From the NCBI RefSeq assembly GCF_045291395.1, contig NZ_CP152342.1, positions 372,001-436,000 on the forward strand: 64,000 nt of DNA, read 5' to 3'. Under the pieces are notes generated by a model. That model worked only from the letters and a program-made list of their open reading frames with translations, made no database searches and was not told the origin of the DNA. The stretch is from MR-S7 sp000400995 (GTDB lineage Bacteria; Pseudomonadota; Gammaproteobacteria; Burkholderiales; Burkholderiaceae_C). A program made the position numbers and the translations under genes. Positions 43,074 to 51,860 of the stretch are shown one piece after another (position 1 is the first letter of the stretch; every line of letters begins with the position of its first letter).

Positions 43074-43747
43074 ACCAGCCCCTGCTCGGCCATCGAGAGC
43101 GAGGCGCCGGGCGCGACGATCACGTGGTCCAGCACGCGCACGTCGATCAGGCCCAGCGCGGCCTTGAGGGTCTGGGTCAGCGCCTCGTCGGCGCGGCTGG
43201 GTTGCACGCTGCCGCTGGGGTGGTTGTGCGCCAGCACCACGGCGGCGGCATGGTGGTGCAGGGCGCGCAGGACCACTTCGCGCGGGTAGACGCTGGTCTG
43301 GGTGAGCGTGCCGCGGAACAGCTCCTCCATGGCGATCAGGCGGTGCGCGCCGTCGAGGAACAGCACGGCGAACACCTCGTGCGGGCGCGCCGCCAGGTGC
43401 AGCTGCAGGTAGTGGCGCACGGCCTGGGGCGAGTCGAACACCTCGCGCTCGCGCAGCTGCTGGGCCAGTGCGCGGCGCGCCAGCTCCAGCACCGCCACCA
43501 GCTCGGCGCGCTTGGCGGTGCCGCCCAGGCCCTTGAAGTGGCGCAGGTCGTCGGCCTGCGCGTGCAGCAGCCCGGCGATGCCGCCGAAGCGCTCCAGCAG
43601 CTCGCCGGCCATCTGCAGCACGCCGCGCCCGGCGGTGCCGGTGCGCAGCACGATGGCGAGCAGCTCGGCGTCGGCCAGCGCGGCGGGGCCCTTGGCCAGG
43701 AGCTTTTCGCGCGGCTGCGCGTCGGCAGGCAGGTCTTTGAGCGGCAT
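43070..43747 (-). CDS. radC: RadC/JAMM domain protein
   Basis: A 225-residue RadC (YicR). An N-terminal helix-hairpin-helix UPF0758 part (DAELLAIVLRTGTAGRGVLQMAGELLERFGG) precedes the MPN+/JAMM metalloprotease-like domain with AHNHPSGSVQPSRAD (H-x-H-x7-S-x2-D). Despite the name, RadC has no proven repair role. The ATG at 43747 was chosen because the frame upstream is not family-like and overlaps the promoter of slpA. Divergent from slpA. Confidence 0.92.
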   Translation of the reverse strand: MPLKDLPADAQPREKLLAKGPAALADAELLAIVLRTGTAGRGVLQMAGELLERFGGIAGLLHAQADDLRHFKGLGGTAKRAELVAVLELARRALAQQLREREVFDSPQAVRHYLQLHLAARPHEVFAVLFLDGAHRLIAMEELFRGTLTQTSVYPREVVLRALHHHAAAVVLAHNHPSGSVQPSRADEALTQTLKAALGLIDVRVLDHVIVAPGASLSMAEQGLV

Positions 43748-43796
43748 GGGAATGGCCCGGTTTTCTACAATGCGGGCCAGTTTATCGAGAGCCCGT

Positions 43797-44279
43797 ATGA
43801 CCGCCGACCCTTCCCAAGCCCCCGCACCCACCGTGCAGCAGGGCTCGTTCCTCACGCTGCACTACCGTCTGGCCGGCCCGGCGGGCGACGTGATCAACAC
43901 CTTCGACGACAAGCCCGCCACGCTCTCCGTGGGCGCGGGCGAGCTGTCGCCCGCCGTGGAGCAGCGCCTGATCGGCCTGGCCGAGGGCGCGCGCGCCACC
44001 TTCGAGCTGGCCGCCGGCGAGGCGTTCGGCGAGCGCAACCCCGACATGCAGCAGTGGGTGGCCAGGAAGCTGCTGCAGGAGCTGGGCGACCCGCACGAGG
44101 AATACACCTTGGGCGACGTAGTGCAGTTCCCCACCCCCGATGGCACGGGCCAGTTCGCGGGCGTGGTGCTGGAGGTGCGCGCGGAGGGCGAAGGCGAGGG
44201 CGCGGTGCGCTTCGACTTCAACCACCCGCTGGCGGGCGTGCCCGTCACGTTCGAGGTGCAGATCATCGGCGTGCTGTGA
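43797..44279 (+). CDS. fkpB: FKBP-type peptidyl-prolyl isomerase (SlpA/FkpB)
   Basis: A 160-residue FKBP with an inserted-flap (IF) domain, the SlpA/FkpB type that works as isomerase and chaperone in the cytoplasm. Visible: GSFLTLHYRLAG, INTFDDKPATLSVGAGELSPAVEQRLIGL, AGEAFGERNPDMQQWV, and DFNHPLAGVPVTFEVQI at the end (the conserved NHPLAG). Its stop overlaps the ispH ATG (TGATG). The fkpB-ispH pair is conserved in proteobacteria. Confidence 0.93.
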   Translation: MTADPSQAPAPTVQQGSFLTLHYRLAGPAGDVINTFDDKPATLSVGAGELSPAVEQRLIGLAEGARATFELAAGEAFGERNPDMQQWVARKLLQELGDPHEEYTLGDVVQFPTPDGTGQFAGVVLEVRAEGEGEGAVRFDFNHPLAGVPVTFEVQIIGVL

Positions 44280-45274
44280 TGGACAAGCCGCAGGAGATCG
44301 TCCTCGCCGAGCCGCGCGGCTTTTGCGCGGGCGTGGACCGCGCGATCGAGATCGTGGAGCGTGCGCTGGCCAAGTTCGGTGCGCCGATCTACGTGCGCCA
44401 CGAGATCGTGCACAACACCTACGTGGTGAACGACCTCAAGGCCAAGGGCGCTATCTTCATCGAGGACCTGGCCGAGGTGCCGCCCGGCGCCACGCTGGTC
44501 TTCTCCGCCCACGGCGTGAGCAAGGCGGTGGAGGCCGAGGCGCGTGCGCGGGGTTTCTCGGTCTTCGACGCCACCTGCCCGCTGGTGACCAAGGTGCACG
44601 TGGAGGTGGCCAAGCTCGCCCGCGAGGGCTACGAGTTCATCATGATCGGCCACAAGGGCCACCCGGAGGTCGAGGGCACGATGGGCCAGCTCGACCACGG
44701 CATCCACCTGGTCGAAGACGTGCAGGACGTGGCGCGCGTGCAGCCCGGCCAGACGGCCAAGCTGGCGGTGGTCACGCAGACCACCCTGAGCGTGGACGAC
44801 GCGGCCGAGATCACCGCCGCCGTGCGCGCGCGCTTTCCCAGCATCCGCGAGCCCAAGCAGCAGGACATCTGCTACGCCACGCAGAACCGCCAGGACGCGG
44901 TGAAGCTGCTCAGCCCGCAGGTGGACCTGGTCATCGTGGTGGGCAGCCCCACCAGCTCCAACAGCAACCGCCTGCGCGAGCTGGCCGCGCGCCTGGGCAC
45001 GCCGGCCTACATGGTCGACTCTGCCTCCGAGCTGCGCCACGAATGGTTCGACGGCGTCGCGCGCGTGGGCCTGACGGCCGGCGCCTCGGCGCCGGAAGTG
45101 CTGGTGCAGGCGGTGATCGCGCGCATCAAGGAGCTGGGCGCCGTGGCCGTGCGCAAGATGGACGGCATCGAGGAGACCGTGAAGTTCCCCCTGCCCAAGG
45201 GCCTGAAGATCGATGCCGCCACCGGCCTGGAAATCTCCGAGCGCCGCCCGGAGACCGGCCCTGCCGGCCGTTGA
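44279..45274 (+). CDS. ispH: 4-hydroxy-3-methylbut-2-enyl diphosphate reductase
   Basis: A 331-residue IspH (LytB), the last enzyme of the MEP isoprenoid pathway, which reduces HMBPP to IPP and DMAPP with a [4Fe-4S] cluster. The three cluster Cys are in RGFCAGV (about 16), DATCPLV (about 100) and DICYATQ (about 201); the Glu in VEGTMGQ and SPTSSNSNRL are also present. Full length, translationally coupled to fkpB. Confidence 0.96.
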   Translation: MDKPQEIVLAEPRGFCAGVDRAIEIVERALAKFGAPIYVRHEIVHNTYVVNDLKAKGAIFIEDLAEVPPGATLVFSAHGVSKAVEAEARARGFSVFDATCPLVTKVHVEVAKLAREGYEFIMIGHKGHPEVEGTMGQLDHGIHLVEDVQDVARVQPGQTAKLAVVTQTTLSVDDAAEITAAVRARFPSIREPKQQDICYATQNRQDAVKLLSPQVDLVIVVGSPTSSNSNRLRELAARLGTPAYMVDSASELRHEWFDGVARVGLTAGASAPEVLVQAVIARIKELGAVAVRKMDGIEETVKFPLPKGLKIDAATGLEISERRPETGPAGR

Positions 45275-45281
45275 TGCGGTT

Positions 45282-45330
45282 TTGATAGCGCCTCGCGCCC
45301 GGCTGGCGGGCGCTGCAGGCCAATTTGGCA
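45282..45330 (+). repeat. Dispersed palindromic repeat, copy 13 (degenerate)
   Basis: Reads TTTTGATAGCGCCTCGCGCC then GGGCGCTGCAGGCCAATTTG. Arms changed to GCGCC/GGCGC but pairing is kept, which suggests that the hairpin itself is maintained. Between ispH and the CorC-like gene. Confidence 0.5.
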
Positions 45331-45454
45331 TGCATATTGCAATGCCGAGTGGCCGGCGGGGCATGCGTCACGCGCCGGCAATTCCCCGGACAATGCAGGG
45401 CTTCTTACAATTTCTGCATCTTCACACCACGGGAGCGCCACGGGCTTCCCACTT

Positions 45455-46777
45455 ATGGAAATAGCAATACTGTTCGCCCTCATCCTGCTCAATGGACTGT
45501 TCGCCATGTCCGAGCTGGCACTGGTTTCGGCACGCAAGGCGCGCCTGCAGAAGCTGATCGATGAGGGCGATAGCGGCGCCATCGCCGCCGCCAAGCTGGG
45601 CGAGGACCCCACGCGCTTTCTCTCCACCATCCAGATCGGCATCACCTCCATCGGCGTGCTCAACGGCATCGTGGGCGAATCGGCGCTGGCCAGGCCGCTG
45701 GGCGATTGGCTCATCGGCCTGGGCGTGGAGGCCAAGGCCGCGGGCTACGCCGCCACGGGCCTGGTGGTGGTGCTCATCACCTACTTCTCCATCGTCGTGG
45801 GCGAGCTCGTGCCCAAGCGCCTGGGCCAGAGCCACCCCGAGACGCTGGCGCGCCTGGTGGCCCGCCCGATCAACTGGCTGGCCATGGCCACCAAGCCGTT
45901 CGTGCAGCTGCTGTCGCTGTCCACGCGGGCGCTGCTGCGCCTGCTGGGCGTGAAGGAGAACCCCTCCACCGTGACCGAGGACGAGATCCACGCCGTGCTG
46001 GCCGAGGGCACGAGCGCGGGCGTGATCGAGTCGCACGAGCACCAGATGGTGCGCAACGTGTTCCGCCTGGACGACCGGCAGATCGGCTCGCTCATGGTGC
46101 CGCGCGCAGACGTGGTGGCGCTGGACGTGCAGGACTCGTTCGAGGAGAACCTGCGGCTCATCGAGGAGTCCAACCACGCGCGCTTTCCCGTGGTGCGCGG
46201 CGGCATGGAGAACATCCTGGGCGTGCTCAGCGCCCGCCAGTGGCTGGCGCACGCGGTGCGCGAGGAAGCGCAGGGCCGCGAGCTGATGGCGCAGCCGCTG
46301 CAGGCCGCGCTGTACGTGCCCGAGACCATCAACGCCATGGAGCTGCTGCACGACTTCCGCCAGTCGGACGTGCACATGGCCTTCGTCATCGACGAATACG
46401 GCGAGGTGCAGGGCATCGTCACCGTGCAGGACATCATCGAGGCCATCACCGGCGAATTCCAGCCGCGCGACCCCGAGACCTCCTGGGCCGTGGAGCGCGA
46501 GGACGGCTCCTGGCTGCTCGACGGCCACATCCCCGTGCCCGAGCTGAAGGACCGCCTGAACCTGGCGAGCGTGCCGGAGGAAGAGCGCGGCCGCTACCAC
46601 ACGCTGAGCGGCATGCTGATGCTGCTCACCGGCAAGCTGCCCAGCGTGACCGACACGGTGCAGTGGGGCGGCTGGCGCTTCGAGGTGGTGGACATGGACG
46701 GCAAGACCATCGACAAGGTGCTCGCCAGCCGCGTGCCGGACACGGTGGTCACGCCGGACGACGCGACGGATTTATAA
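45455..46777 (+). CDS. CNNM/CorC-type hemolysin-family membrane protein
   Basis: A 440-residue protein of the YfjD/CorB/TlyC group. An N-terminal CNNM (DUF21) domain with three or four helices (EIAILFALILLNGLFAMSELALVSARK; LVVVLITYFSIVVGELVPKRLG), a pair of CBS domains (about 215-345; LMVPRADVVALDVQ, FVIDEYGEVQGIVTVQDIIEAITGE), and a C-terminal CorC_HlyC domain (DGHIPVPELKDRL). The family is tied to Mg2+/Co2+ efflux or homeostasis; the hemolysin label is historical. Confidence 0.92.
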   Translation: MEIAILFALILLNGLFAMSELALVSARKARLQKLIDEGDSGAIAAAKLGEDPTRFLSTIQIGITSIGVLNGIVGESALARPLGDWLIGLGVEAKAAGYAATGLVVVLITYFSIVVGELVPKRLGQSHPETLARLVARPINWLAMATKPFVQLLSLSTRALLRLLGVKENPSTVTEDEIHAVLAEGTSAGVIESHEHQMVRNVFRLDDRQIGSLMVPRADVVALDVQDSFEENLRLIEESNHARFPVVRGGMENILGVLSARQWLAHAVREEAQGRELMAQPLQAALYVPETINAMELLHDFRQSDVHMAFVIDEYGEVQGIVTVQDIIEAITGEFQPRDPETSWAVEREDGSWLLDGHIPVPELKDRLNLASVPEEERGRYHTLSGMLMLLTGKLPSVTDTVQWGGWRFEVVDMDGKTIDKVLASRVPDTVVTPDDATDL

Positions 46778-46781
46778 GGAA

Positions 46782-46829
46782 TCAGGCTCCAGCGCTTATC
46801 CAGCAAGCGCTGGCAGCTATTCATTCAGT
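46782..46829 (-). repeat. Dispersed palindromic repeat, copy 14 (inverted)
   Basis: Reads GGCTCCAGCGCTTATCCAG then CAAGCGCTGGCAGCTATTC, reverse orientation. It follows the CorC-like gene directly, between convergent genes. It is the last copy seen in the window. Confidence 0.72.
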
Positions 46830-46907
46830 AGCACGCGGTTGCCCAGCTGGCGCGATCCAGGCGCGGGCAGCCGCGCAAGGGCCGCCCCGCCGCGCTGGCT
46901 GCGTCCT

Positions 46908-46970
46908 CCTGCCCGCATTGCGTAGCAATGCGAGAGCGGGGGAAGCGACGAAGTCGCTCAGGGGGTGGGC
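46908..46970. repeat. Second type of palindromic intergenic element
   Basis: CCCGCATTGCG-TAG-CAATGCGAGAGCGGG and, right after it, GCGACGAAGTCGC are nested hairpins within 60 bp, ending in AGGGGGTGGGCGTC. It lies between the convergent CorC-like and CBS genes and could act as a bidirectional terminator or be a REP-like unit. Only one copy was seen in this window. Confidence 0.5.
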
Positions 46971-46976
46971 GTCATT

Positions 46977-47648
46977 TCAGCTCCACAGGTCCAATGGCGG
47001 GTCGGCGGCCACGGCGCGCAGGATGTCCGTGCGCGAGATGAAGCCCGCGAGCTGGCCGCGCTCGTCCGTCACGGGCAGGCCGGGCAGGTCCGTCTCCAGC
47101 AGCACGTTGGCCACGTAGCGCAGCTCGGTATCGGCCGTCACCGTCGGCACGGGGCTCACCATCACCTCGGACACGGGGCGGCGCGCGAGTTCGATGGCCT
47201 GCTTCACCGCGCCGGGCTCGGGCAGCAGGTCCAGCGGTGCCATGTCGGCGCGCAGCAGCAGTCCCACCACCTGGCCCTGCGCGTTCACCACTGGGGCCTG
47301 GGCGATGCGGTGCTCCGCCAGCGTCTGCCAGGCGTCGTTCACGCGCGTCTCGGGCGCGATGCCCAGCGAGCCGCGCGTCATCACGTCGCCCACGCGCGAC
47401 AGGGGCTGGCGCGGCTGGGCCGGGCCCAGTTCGGTCTGCACGTAGGCCGAAACGGCCTCCAGCAGGCGCAGCGGGCGGGGCTGCGCGGGTGGTGGTGGCG
47501 GCGGCTCGGGCGCCGGAGGCGCGTCCGCATCCAGGGGGCGCGTGCGCAATGCCTGCGGGCGCTGCACGCGGCGCACGGGCGCCACCTGTGCCAGCTTGTC
47601 CGGCCCGCCGCGGTACATCTGCCCCGAAGGGCCAAACACGAAGAACAT
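46977..47648 (-). CDS. CBS-domain protein
   Basis: A 223-residue soluble protein with a pair of CBS domains in the C-terminal two thirds (VGDVMTRGSLGIAPETRVNDAWQTLAEHRIAQAPVV and VSEVMVSPVPTVTADTELRYVANVLLETDLPGLPV). The N-terminal 60 residues are Pro-rich (PAPEPPPPPPAQPRP) and probably unfolded. CBS pairs bind adenosyl nucleotides. The ATG at 47648 is preceded by AGGAGG at good spacing; the frame extends seven codons upstream. Partner unknown; divergent from serS. Confidence 0.85.
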   Translation of the reverse strand: MFFVFGPSGQMYRGGPDKLAQVAPVRRVQRPQALRTRPLDADAPPAPEPPPPPPAQPRPLRLLEAVSAYVQTELGPAQPRQPLSRVGDVMTRGSLGIAPETRVNDAWQTLAEHRIAQAPVVNAQGQVVGLLLRADMAPLDLLPEPGAVKQAIELARRPVSEVMVSPVPTVTADTELRYVANVLLETDLPGLPVTDERGQLAGFISRTDILRAVAADPPLDLWS

Positions 47649-47702
47649 GGCTTGCCTCCTGCTTCCCATGTTATCGACGGCCGGGCCCTAAAATCAAAGG
47701 CT

Positions 47703-49019
47703 ATGCTCGACATCCTCCTCCTCCGCAAAGACCTCGCATCGGCGATCGCCCGCCTGGAAACCCGCAAGAAGCCCCAGGCCTTCCTGAACGTGGAGGTCTT
47801 CCAGTCCCTGGAATCCGAACGCAAGACGATCCAGACGCGCACCGAGGAGCTGCAGTCGCAGCGCAACCAGCTCTCCAAGCAGATCGGCGCGCTCATGGGC
47901 AAGGGCGAGAAGGACGCCGCCGAGGCCGCCAAGGCCCAGGTCGCCGCCCTCAAGGACGAGCTGGACGGCTCCGCCACCCGCCTGGAGCAGATCCAGGCCG
48001 AGCTGCAGGCCATGCTGGCCGCCGTGCCCAACCTGCCGCACGAGAGCGTTCCCGTGGGGCCGGACGAAACCGGCAACGTGGAAGTGCGCCGCTGGGGCAC
48101 GCCCGGCGCATTCGACTTTGCCGTCAAGGACCACGTTGACCTGGGCGAGCCCCTGGGCCTGGACTTCGACATGGGCGTGAAGCTCTCGGGCTCGCGCTTC
48201 ACCGTGATGAAGGGGCCGATCGCCCGCCTGCACCGGGCCCTCTCGCAGTTCATGCTCGACGTGCAGACGCAGGAGCACGGCTACACCGAGTGCTACGTGC
48301 CCTATGCGGTCAACGCCGAGTCGCTCAAGGGCACTGGCCAGCTGCCCAAGTTCGAGGGCGACCTGTTCGCCGCCAAGAAGGGCGGCCAGGACGGCGAGCC
48401 CGTGCCCGACCATTCGGCGCTCTACCTCATTCCCACGAGCGAAGTGCCGCTCACCAACTTCGTGCGCGACGTGGTGGTGCCCGAATCCGAGCTGCCCATC
48501 CGCCTCACGGCCCACACGCCGTGCTTCCGATCCGAGGCCGGCAGCTACGGCCGCGACACGCGCGGCATGATCCGCCAGCACCAGTTCGACAAAGTCGAGA
48601 TGGTGCAGATCGTGCACCCCGACAAGAGCTACGACGCACTGGAAGAGATGACGCGCCACGCCGAGGCCGTCCTGCAAAAGCTCGGGCTGCCTTACCGTGT
48701 GGTGTGCCTGTGCACGGGCGACATGGGCTTCGGTGCTGCCAAGACCTACGACCTGGAAGTCTGGCTGCCCGCGCAGAACACCTACCGCGAGATCAGCTCC
48801 GTGAGCAACTGCGAGGCCTTCCAGGCACGCCGCCTGCAGGCGCGCTTCAAGAACGCCCAGGGCAAGAACGAACTGCTGCACACGCTCAACGGCTCGGGCC
48901 TGGCCGTGGGCCGTACGCTGGTGGCGGTGCTGGAGAACTACCAGAACCAGGACGGCAGCATCACCGTGCCCGAGGCGCTGCGGCCCTATATGGGCGGGCA
49001 GGCCGTGCTGGCTGCCTGA
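47703..49019 (+). CDS. serS: Serine--tRNA ligase
   Basis: A 438-residue class II seryl-tRNA synthetase. The N-terminal long coiled-coil arm that grips the tRNA-Ser variable arm covers about residues 1-110 (ESERKTIQTRTEELQSQRNQLSKQ). Motif 2 is TPCFRSEAGSYGRDTRGMIR and motif 3 NGSGLAVGRTL. It also charges tRNA-Sec with serine, the first step of selenocysteine synthesis. Full length and intact. Confidence 0.97.
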   Translation: MLDILLLRKDLASAIARLETRKKPQAFLNVEVFQSLESERKTIQTRTEELQSQRNQLSKQIGALMGKGEKDAAEAAKAQVAALKDELDGSATRLEQIQAELQAMLAAVPNLPHESVPVGPDETGNVEVRRWGTPGAFDFAVKDHVDLGEPLGLDFDMGVKLSGSRFTVMKGPIARLHRALSQFMLDVQTQEHGYTECYVPYAVNAESLKGTGQLPKFEGDLFAAKKGGQDGEPVPDHSALYLIPTSEVPLTNFVRDVVVPESELPIRLTAHTPCFRSEAGSYGRDTRGMIRQHQFDKVEMVQIVHPDKSYDALEEMTRHAEAVLQKLGLPYRVVCLCTGDMGFGAAKTYDLEVWLPAQNTYREISSVSNCEAFQARRLQARFKNAQGKNELLHTLNGSGLAVGRTLVAVLENYQNQDGSITVPEALRPYMGGQAVLAA

Positions 49020-49477
49020 CATAGCCCGGAGCGGGGCCGCCGTCGCGTCATAAACCTGTTGCCGGGTGCACTTCCCGCTCGGTCACACGCGCTTCAAGTC
49101 GAGGCGTAGCGCGGAGGGAGAGGCGCGGAACGGGCCACTATGTGATGCGGCGCTTCAAGGCCGAGAGGCAGGGATGACTGTCAACTTGGCACGGATGACT
49201 CCGCTCTTGGGTACGTGGCTAAGGCCGCTCACGATCGTATTGAAGTCCCACCCATGCCATGGAATTGTGCGTCATGGTAGGGATAACCCGCGTCATTGGC
49301 AATCGGTTTGGATTTGTCATTTGTTATGACTATGATGGTGGCCTGTGTGCGCTTGTGAGGTGTTTTTATTGGGATCAACGCAGCCGTCGTATGGCTTTGG
49401 TAGGGAGCCGCGAGGGTGTGTCGAAAGCAAGTGCCGAGGGAAGTGCTGGCCAATCCAATACCTGAGGGTGATACCGA
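49020..49477 (+). other. Non-coding junction between core and accessory DNA
   Basis: No gene can be supported here. GC content falls from about 49.2 kb on, with runs such as TTGTCATTTGTTATGACTAT, marking the change from core chromosome to acquired DNA. AGGGTGATACCG precedes the ATG of the next gene by a few bases. Confidence 0.4.
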
Positions 49478-50436
49478 ATGCAACTCTCATCACTGAATTT
49501 TTTGATGCGCCGTTTGTGTGTGATCGGGGTTTTTTCCCTCATGCTATTCGATGGCGCCTGGGCGGTAGTGCTGAATGCATCCAATACTGCAGGGAACAAT
49601 CATCGGGGTAATATGTTCGATGTGGAGGCAAACACACCTATTGCTATTACGCAGTTGGATGTCAGTCCCATGGGGAATACAACTATTGAGGTCTACTATA
49701 AAGTAGGAACATGGGTTGGCTTTGCCAATGACGGTAGTGCTTGGACGTTGATACAGACCTCACCTGTGACCTATACGGGTGGTTTTGTTCCGGTGCAGTT
49801 GAACACCCCTGTGGTATTACAGGCCAATCAGCGCTATGCCTTCTACGTCACCTCGAGTAACCAGTCTGTCGCTCTGAACTACTCGAATGGTACGGCAGTG
49901 GGGAATGTTTATTCGTCTGACGCGAATCTGACGTTTTTCGAGGGGGTGGAATGGAGTACCCGTTCACCATGGGGACCGGCGCGGTTTATCAACCACGAGT
50001 GTGGAATGGCGCTATTCACTATGATATTGTCGGACCCGTGACCCACTATTCAGTATCTGTGCCGCCAAATAGCATGCAAGGTGCAGCTTTTAGCTTTACT
50101 GTGAGAGCACTGGATGCCAATGGTTACCAGAATCCAAGCTATGCTGGAATTGTGCATTTCACCAGTTCTGATGGTGCGGCCGTCTTGCCCCCTAATGCAA
50201 TGCTGCCCCTGGGTGCCGGAACCTTCTTGGCGACGCTCAATACGACGGGGAGCCAGACTATTACCGCTACGGATACAGTCTCGAGCGGCATTACAGGAGT
50301 GTCTTCCAGCATTGCAGTCGCTCACGTTGCTGTCACGCCGTCCAGCATTCCTACCTTGTCTGAGTGGGCGCTGATGGGCTTGTCGTCATTGCTGGCCATG
50401 TTCGGGCTGCTGGGAATGCGACGTCCGGCAGTGTGA
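49478..50436 (+). pseudogene. IPTL-CTERM surface protein, frameshifted
   Basis: Two overlapping frames form one exported protein. The first (49478 on) has a signal peptide (VIGVFSLMLFDGAWA) and a beta-rich domain (ITQLDVSPMGNTTIEVYYKVG, LNTPVVLQANQRYAFYVTS) up to LTFFEG. The second continues with MEYPFTMGTGAVYQPRVWNG, an Ig-like part, and ends with the sorting signal IPTLSEWALMGLSSLLAMFG plus basic tail. The frames meet at the G5 tract 49942-49946; one more G restores a product of about 319 residues. IPTL-CTERM tags are thought to be processed by rhombo- or archaeo-exosortase-like systems. Base composition is clearly lower in GC than the core. Phase variation is possible for a surface protein. 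Confidence 0.72.
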
Positions 50437-50540
50437 TCACACTACTCCTGCTTCTACCCACCAGCCTGTCCATTGCAGAATCGCTGCTTGCGAGATCACG
50501 GCCCTGCGGTGGTCTGTTGATGCCGGCTGATTGAAATTTG

Positions 50541-50651
50541 CTGCTAGAATCGCGGGCTTCGACACACAGGAGAGGTGGCAGAGTGGTCGAATGTACCTGA
50601 CTCGAAATCAGGCGTAGTGGCAACACTACCGTGGGTTCGAATCCCACCCTC
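50541..50651 (+). repeat. Left 111-bp direct repeat (att site)
   Basis: It starts CTGCTAGAATCGCGGGCTTC and ends ATCCCACCCTC, identical to the right copy at 56766-56876. It contains the -10-like TAGAAT, a GC-rich discriminator and tRNA-Ser up to the third base from the end of the acceptor stem. Confidence 0.85.
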
Positions 50652-50658
50652 CACTGCA
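50569..50658 (+). tRNA. tRNA-Ser(CGA), left copy with damaged acceptor end
   Basis: Identical to the right copy through the T arm, with anticodon CGA in CTGACTCGAAATCAG. The 3' acceptor strand is CCTCCAC instead of CCTCTCC, which gives two mismatches (A3-C70 and G2-A71), and the end is TGCA rather than GCCA. It is the chromosomal promoter-proximal copy whose 3' end was replaced by element DNA at integration. It is probably not functional. Confidence 0.6.
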
Positions 50659-50756
50659 AGTATTCATATCAGACGGGCCCGAGTGGCCCGTTTTGCATTT
50701 CTACCCAGCGTTTTATCTATCGTGGCGCAGAGGCTGCTCGTCTTGCCGACCGCCTA

Positions 50757-51410
50757 TTACTTCAGCCACTGCTGGAGTTCTGGTGCGGCCCCACCGAAGA
50801 TGGTTCCGACAAACAGCAAGACAACCCCAACGGCAGATACATGGACCCCGCCCGTTGCAGTGGATTCGATCTTCTTTGATACGGCGTCAATCTGACCCGA
50901 CAACTGGCGGGCCTGCGCGTCCAAGGCTTCTTGCGCTTTCTGTTGGGCTTGCAAAACTGCTATCTGTGTTCTGCCCTGTGCATCTTCCAACTGCTTGACG
51001 ATGCCCTCCAAATGCCCTACGCGCCCTTCGACACTTTGGTCGGTCGAGGGAGCGCTCGTTGAATAGCCATACATCTGACCTGACAACCCAGGCAGCACTA
51101 TGTTCATCGTGGCCGTTATCGCTGGAGGATGAAGTGGCGGGAATACCTTTATCCATGCCTTGAATTGCGAGCGGACGGTTGGTTGTCCGAAGTCAGCTCG
51201 TGTTTTCAATATACCCAACACTACTGTGAACACCCCACCTAGCTGCAAGCCCATGCCAGCCAGACGAAACGACTGTTCCGTCCAGTCAAATGTGCCTACG
51301 CTAGCGATAGATATACCGACCCCCGCGATTGCCCACCAGTAGTAACTATTGATCGGTACGCGTCGTACCCAACGGCCTATCTCTCTCAGCCAACGGACAA
51401 GATTCTTCAT
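50757..51410 (-). CDS. Uncharacterised membrane protein with coiled-coil
   Basis: About 217 residues from the ATG at 51410 (MKNLVRWLREIGRWVRRV). Two hydrophobic segments near residues 25-45 and 52-75, a middle region, a coiled coil (EGRVGHLEGIVKQLEDAQGRTQIAVLQAQQKAQEALDAQ) and a C-terminal helix (VHVSAVGVVLLFVGTIFG). It is the last gene before the left att site. No family recognised. The layout (helical hairpin, coiled coil, end anchor) could suit a membrane-associated effector or sensor, but that is inference. Confidence 0.6.
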   Translation of the reverse strand: MKNLVRWLREIGRWVRRVPINSYYWWAIAGVGISIASVGTFDWTEQSFRLAGMGLQLGGVFTVVLGILKTRADFGQPTVRSQFKAWIKVFPPLHPPAITATMNIVLPGLSGQMYGYSTSAPSTDQSVEGRVGHLEGIVKQLEDAQGRTQIAVLQAQQKAQEALDAQARQLSGQIDAVSKKIESTATGGVHVSAVGVVLLFVGTIFGGAAPELQQWLK

Positions 51411-51546
51411 AGCTCTTGCTATCCAAGTTGTTGCCACTCATTGTGTCAGGTGGCAGACATACCTTGCATCGTCGTCGTTGCAGCTATTGCGAGTAGTTCC
51501 GTTATTTAGATTTTCAGTGGGGCTACTGCGGCCAAACCTCTTGGGG

Positions 51547-51852
51547 CTACTCGGGTACAGGCTTACGAGAGTTAGCGAGGCATGCTTTGCGGCTGTCCTG
51601 GTCTTTGATGGCGTAGCAGCGATCCCGTGACCCCTTGATTTCCGCCAGACATTGGTTCCGGTTATCACCATCCTTGATGCGGTAGCAATTTCCAGGATCC
51701 CGCTTGACCTGCGCCAGACAGTCCGCCCGCTTGTCCGCATTCTTGACCGCATAGCACTCCGAGGTGCCCGCCATGGCCTCCCCCATCCACGCCGTGACGA
51801 CCATGCAGAGCGGCGCGAGGAGGTAGCTTCTTGCTATGTTGCTGATGGTCAT
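51547..51852 (-). CDS. Exported small protein with three Cys repeats
   Basis: A 101-residue protein. A signal peptide (SYLLAPLCMVVTAWMGEAMA) is followed by three repeats of about 23 residues: CYAVKNADKRADCLAQVK, CYRIKDGDNRNQCLAEIK and CYAIKDQDSRKACLANSR. Each has the form CYxxKxxDxRxxCLA with two Cys 12 apart, so each repeat may hold one disulfide in a helical hairpin. It lies 9 bp after the neighbouring membrane-protein gene and is surely in the same operon. Function unknown. Confidence 0.65.
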   Translation of the reverse strand: MTISNIARSYLLAPLCMVVTAWMGEAMAGTSECYAVKNADKRADCLAQVKRDPGNCYRIKDGDNRNQCLAEIKGSRDRCYAIKDQDSRKACLANSRKPVPE

Positions 51853-51860
51853 GGTGCCCT

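Noticed and set aside
49066..49611. Small plus-strand frames before the IPTL-CTERM gene
   Set aside because: They lack ribosome binding sites and homologous features, and overlap the true gene start in other frames.
50631..50998. Plus-strand frames across the left att site
   Set aside because: They read through the tRNA repeat and lie antisense to the better supported membrane-protein gene.
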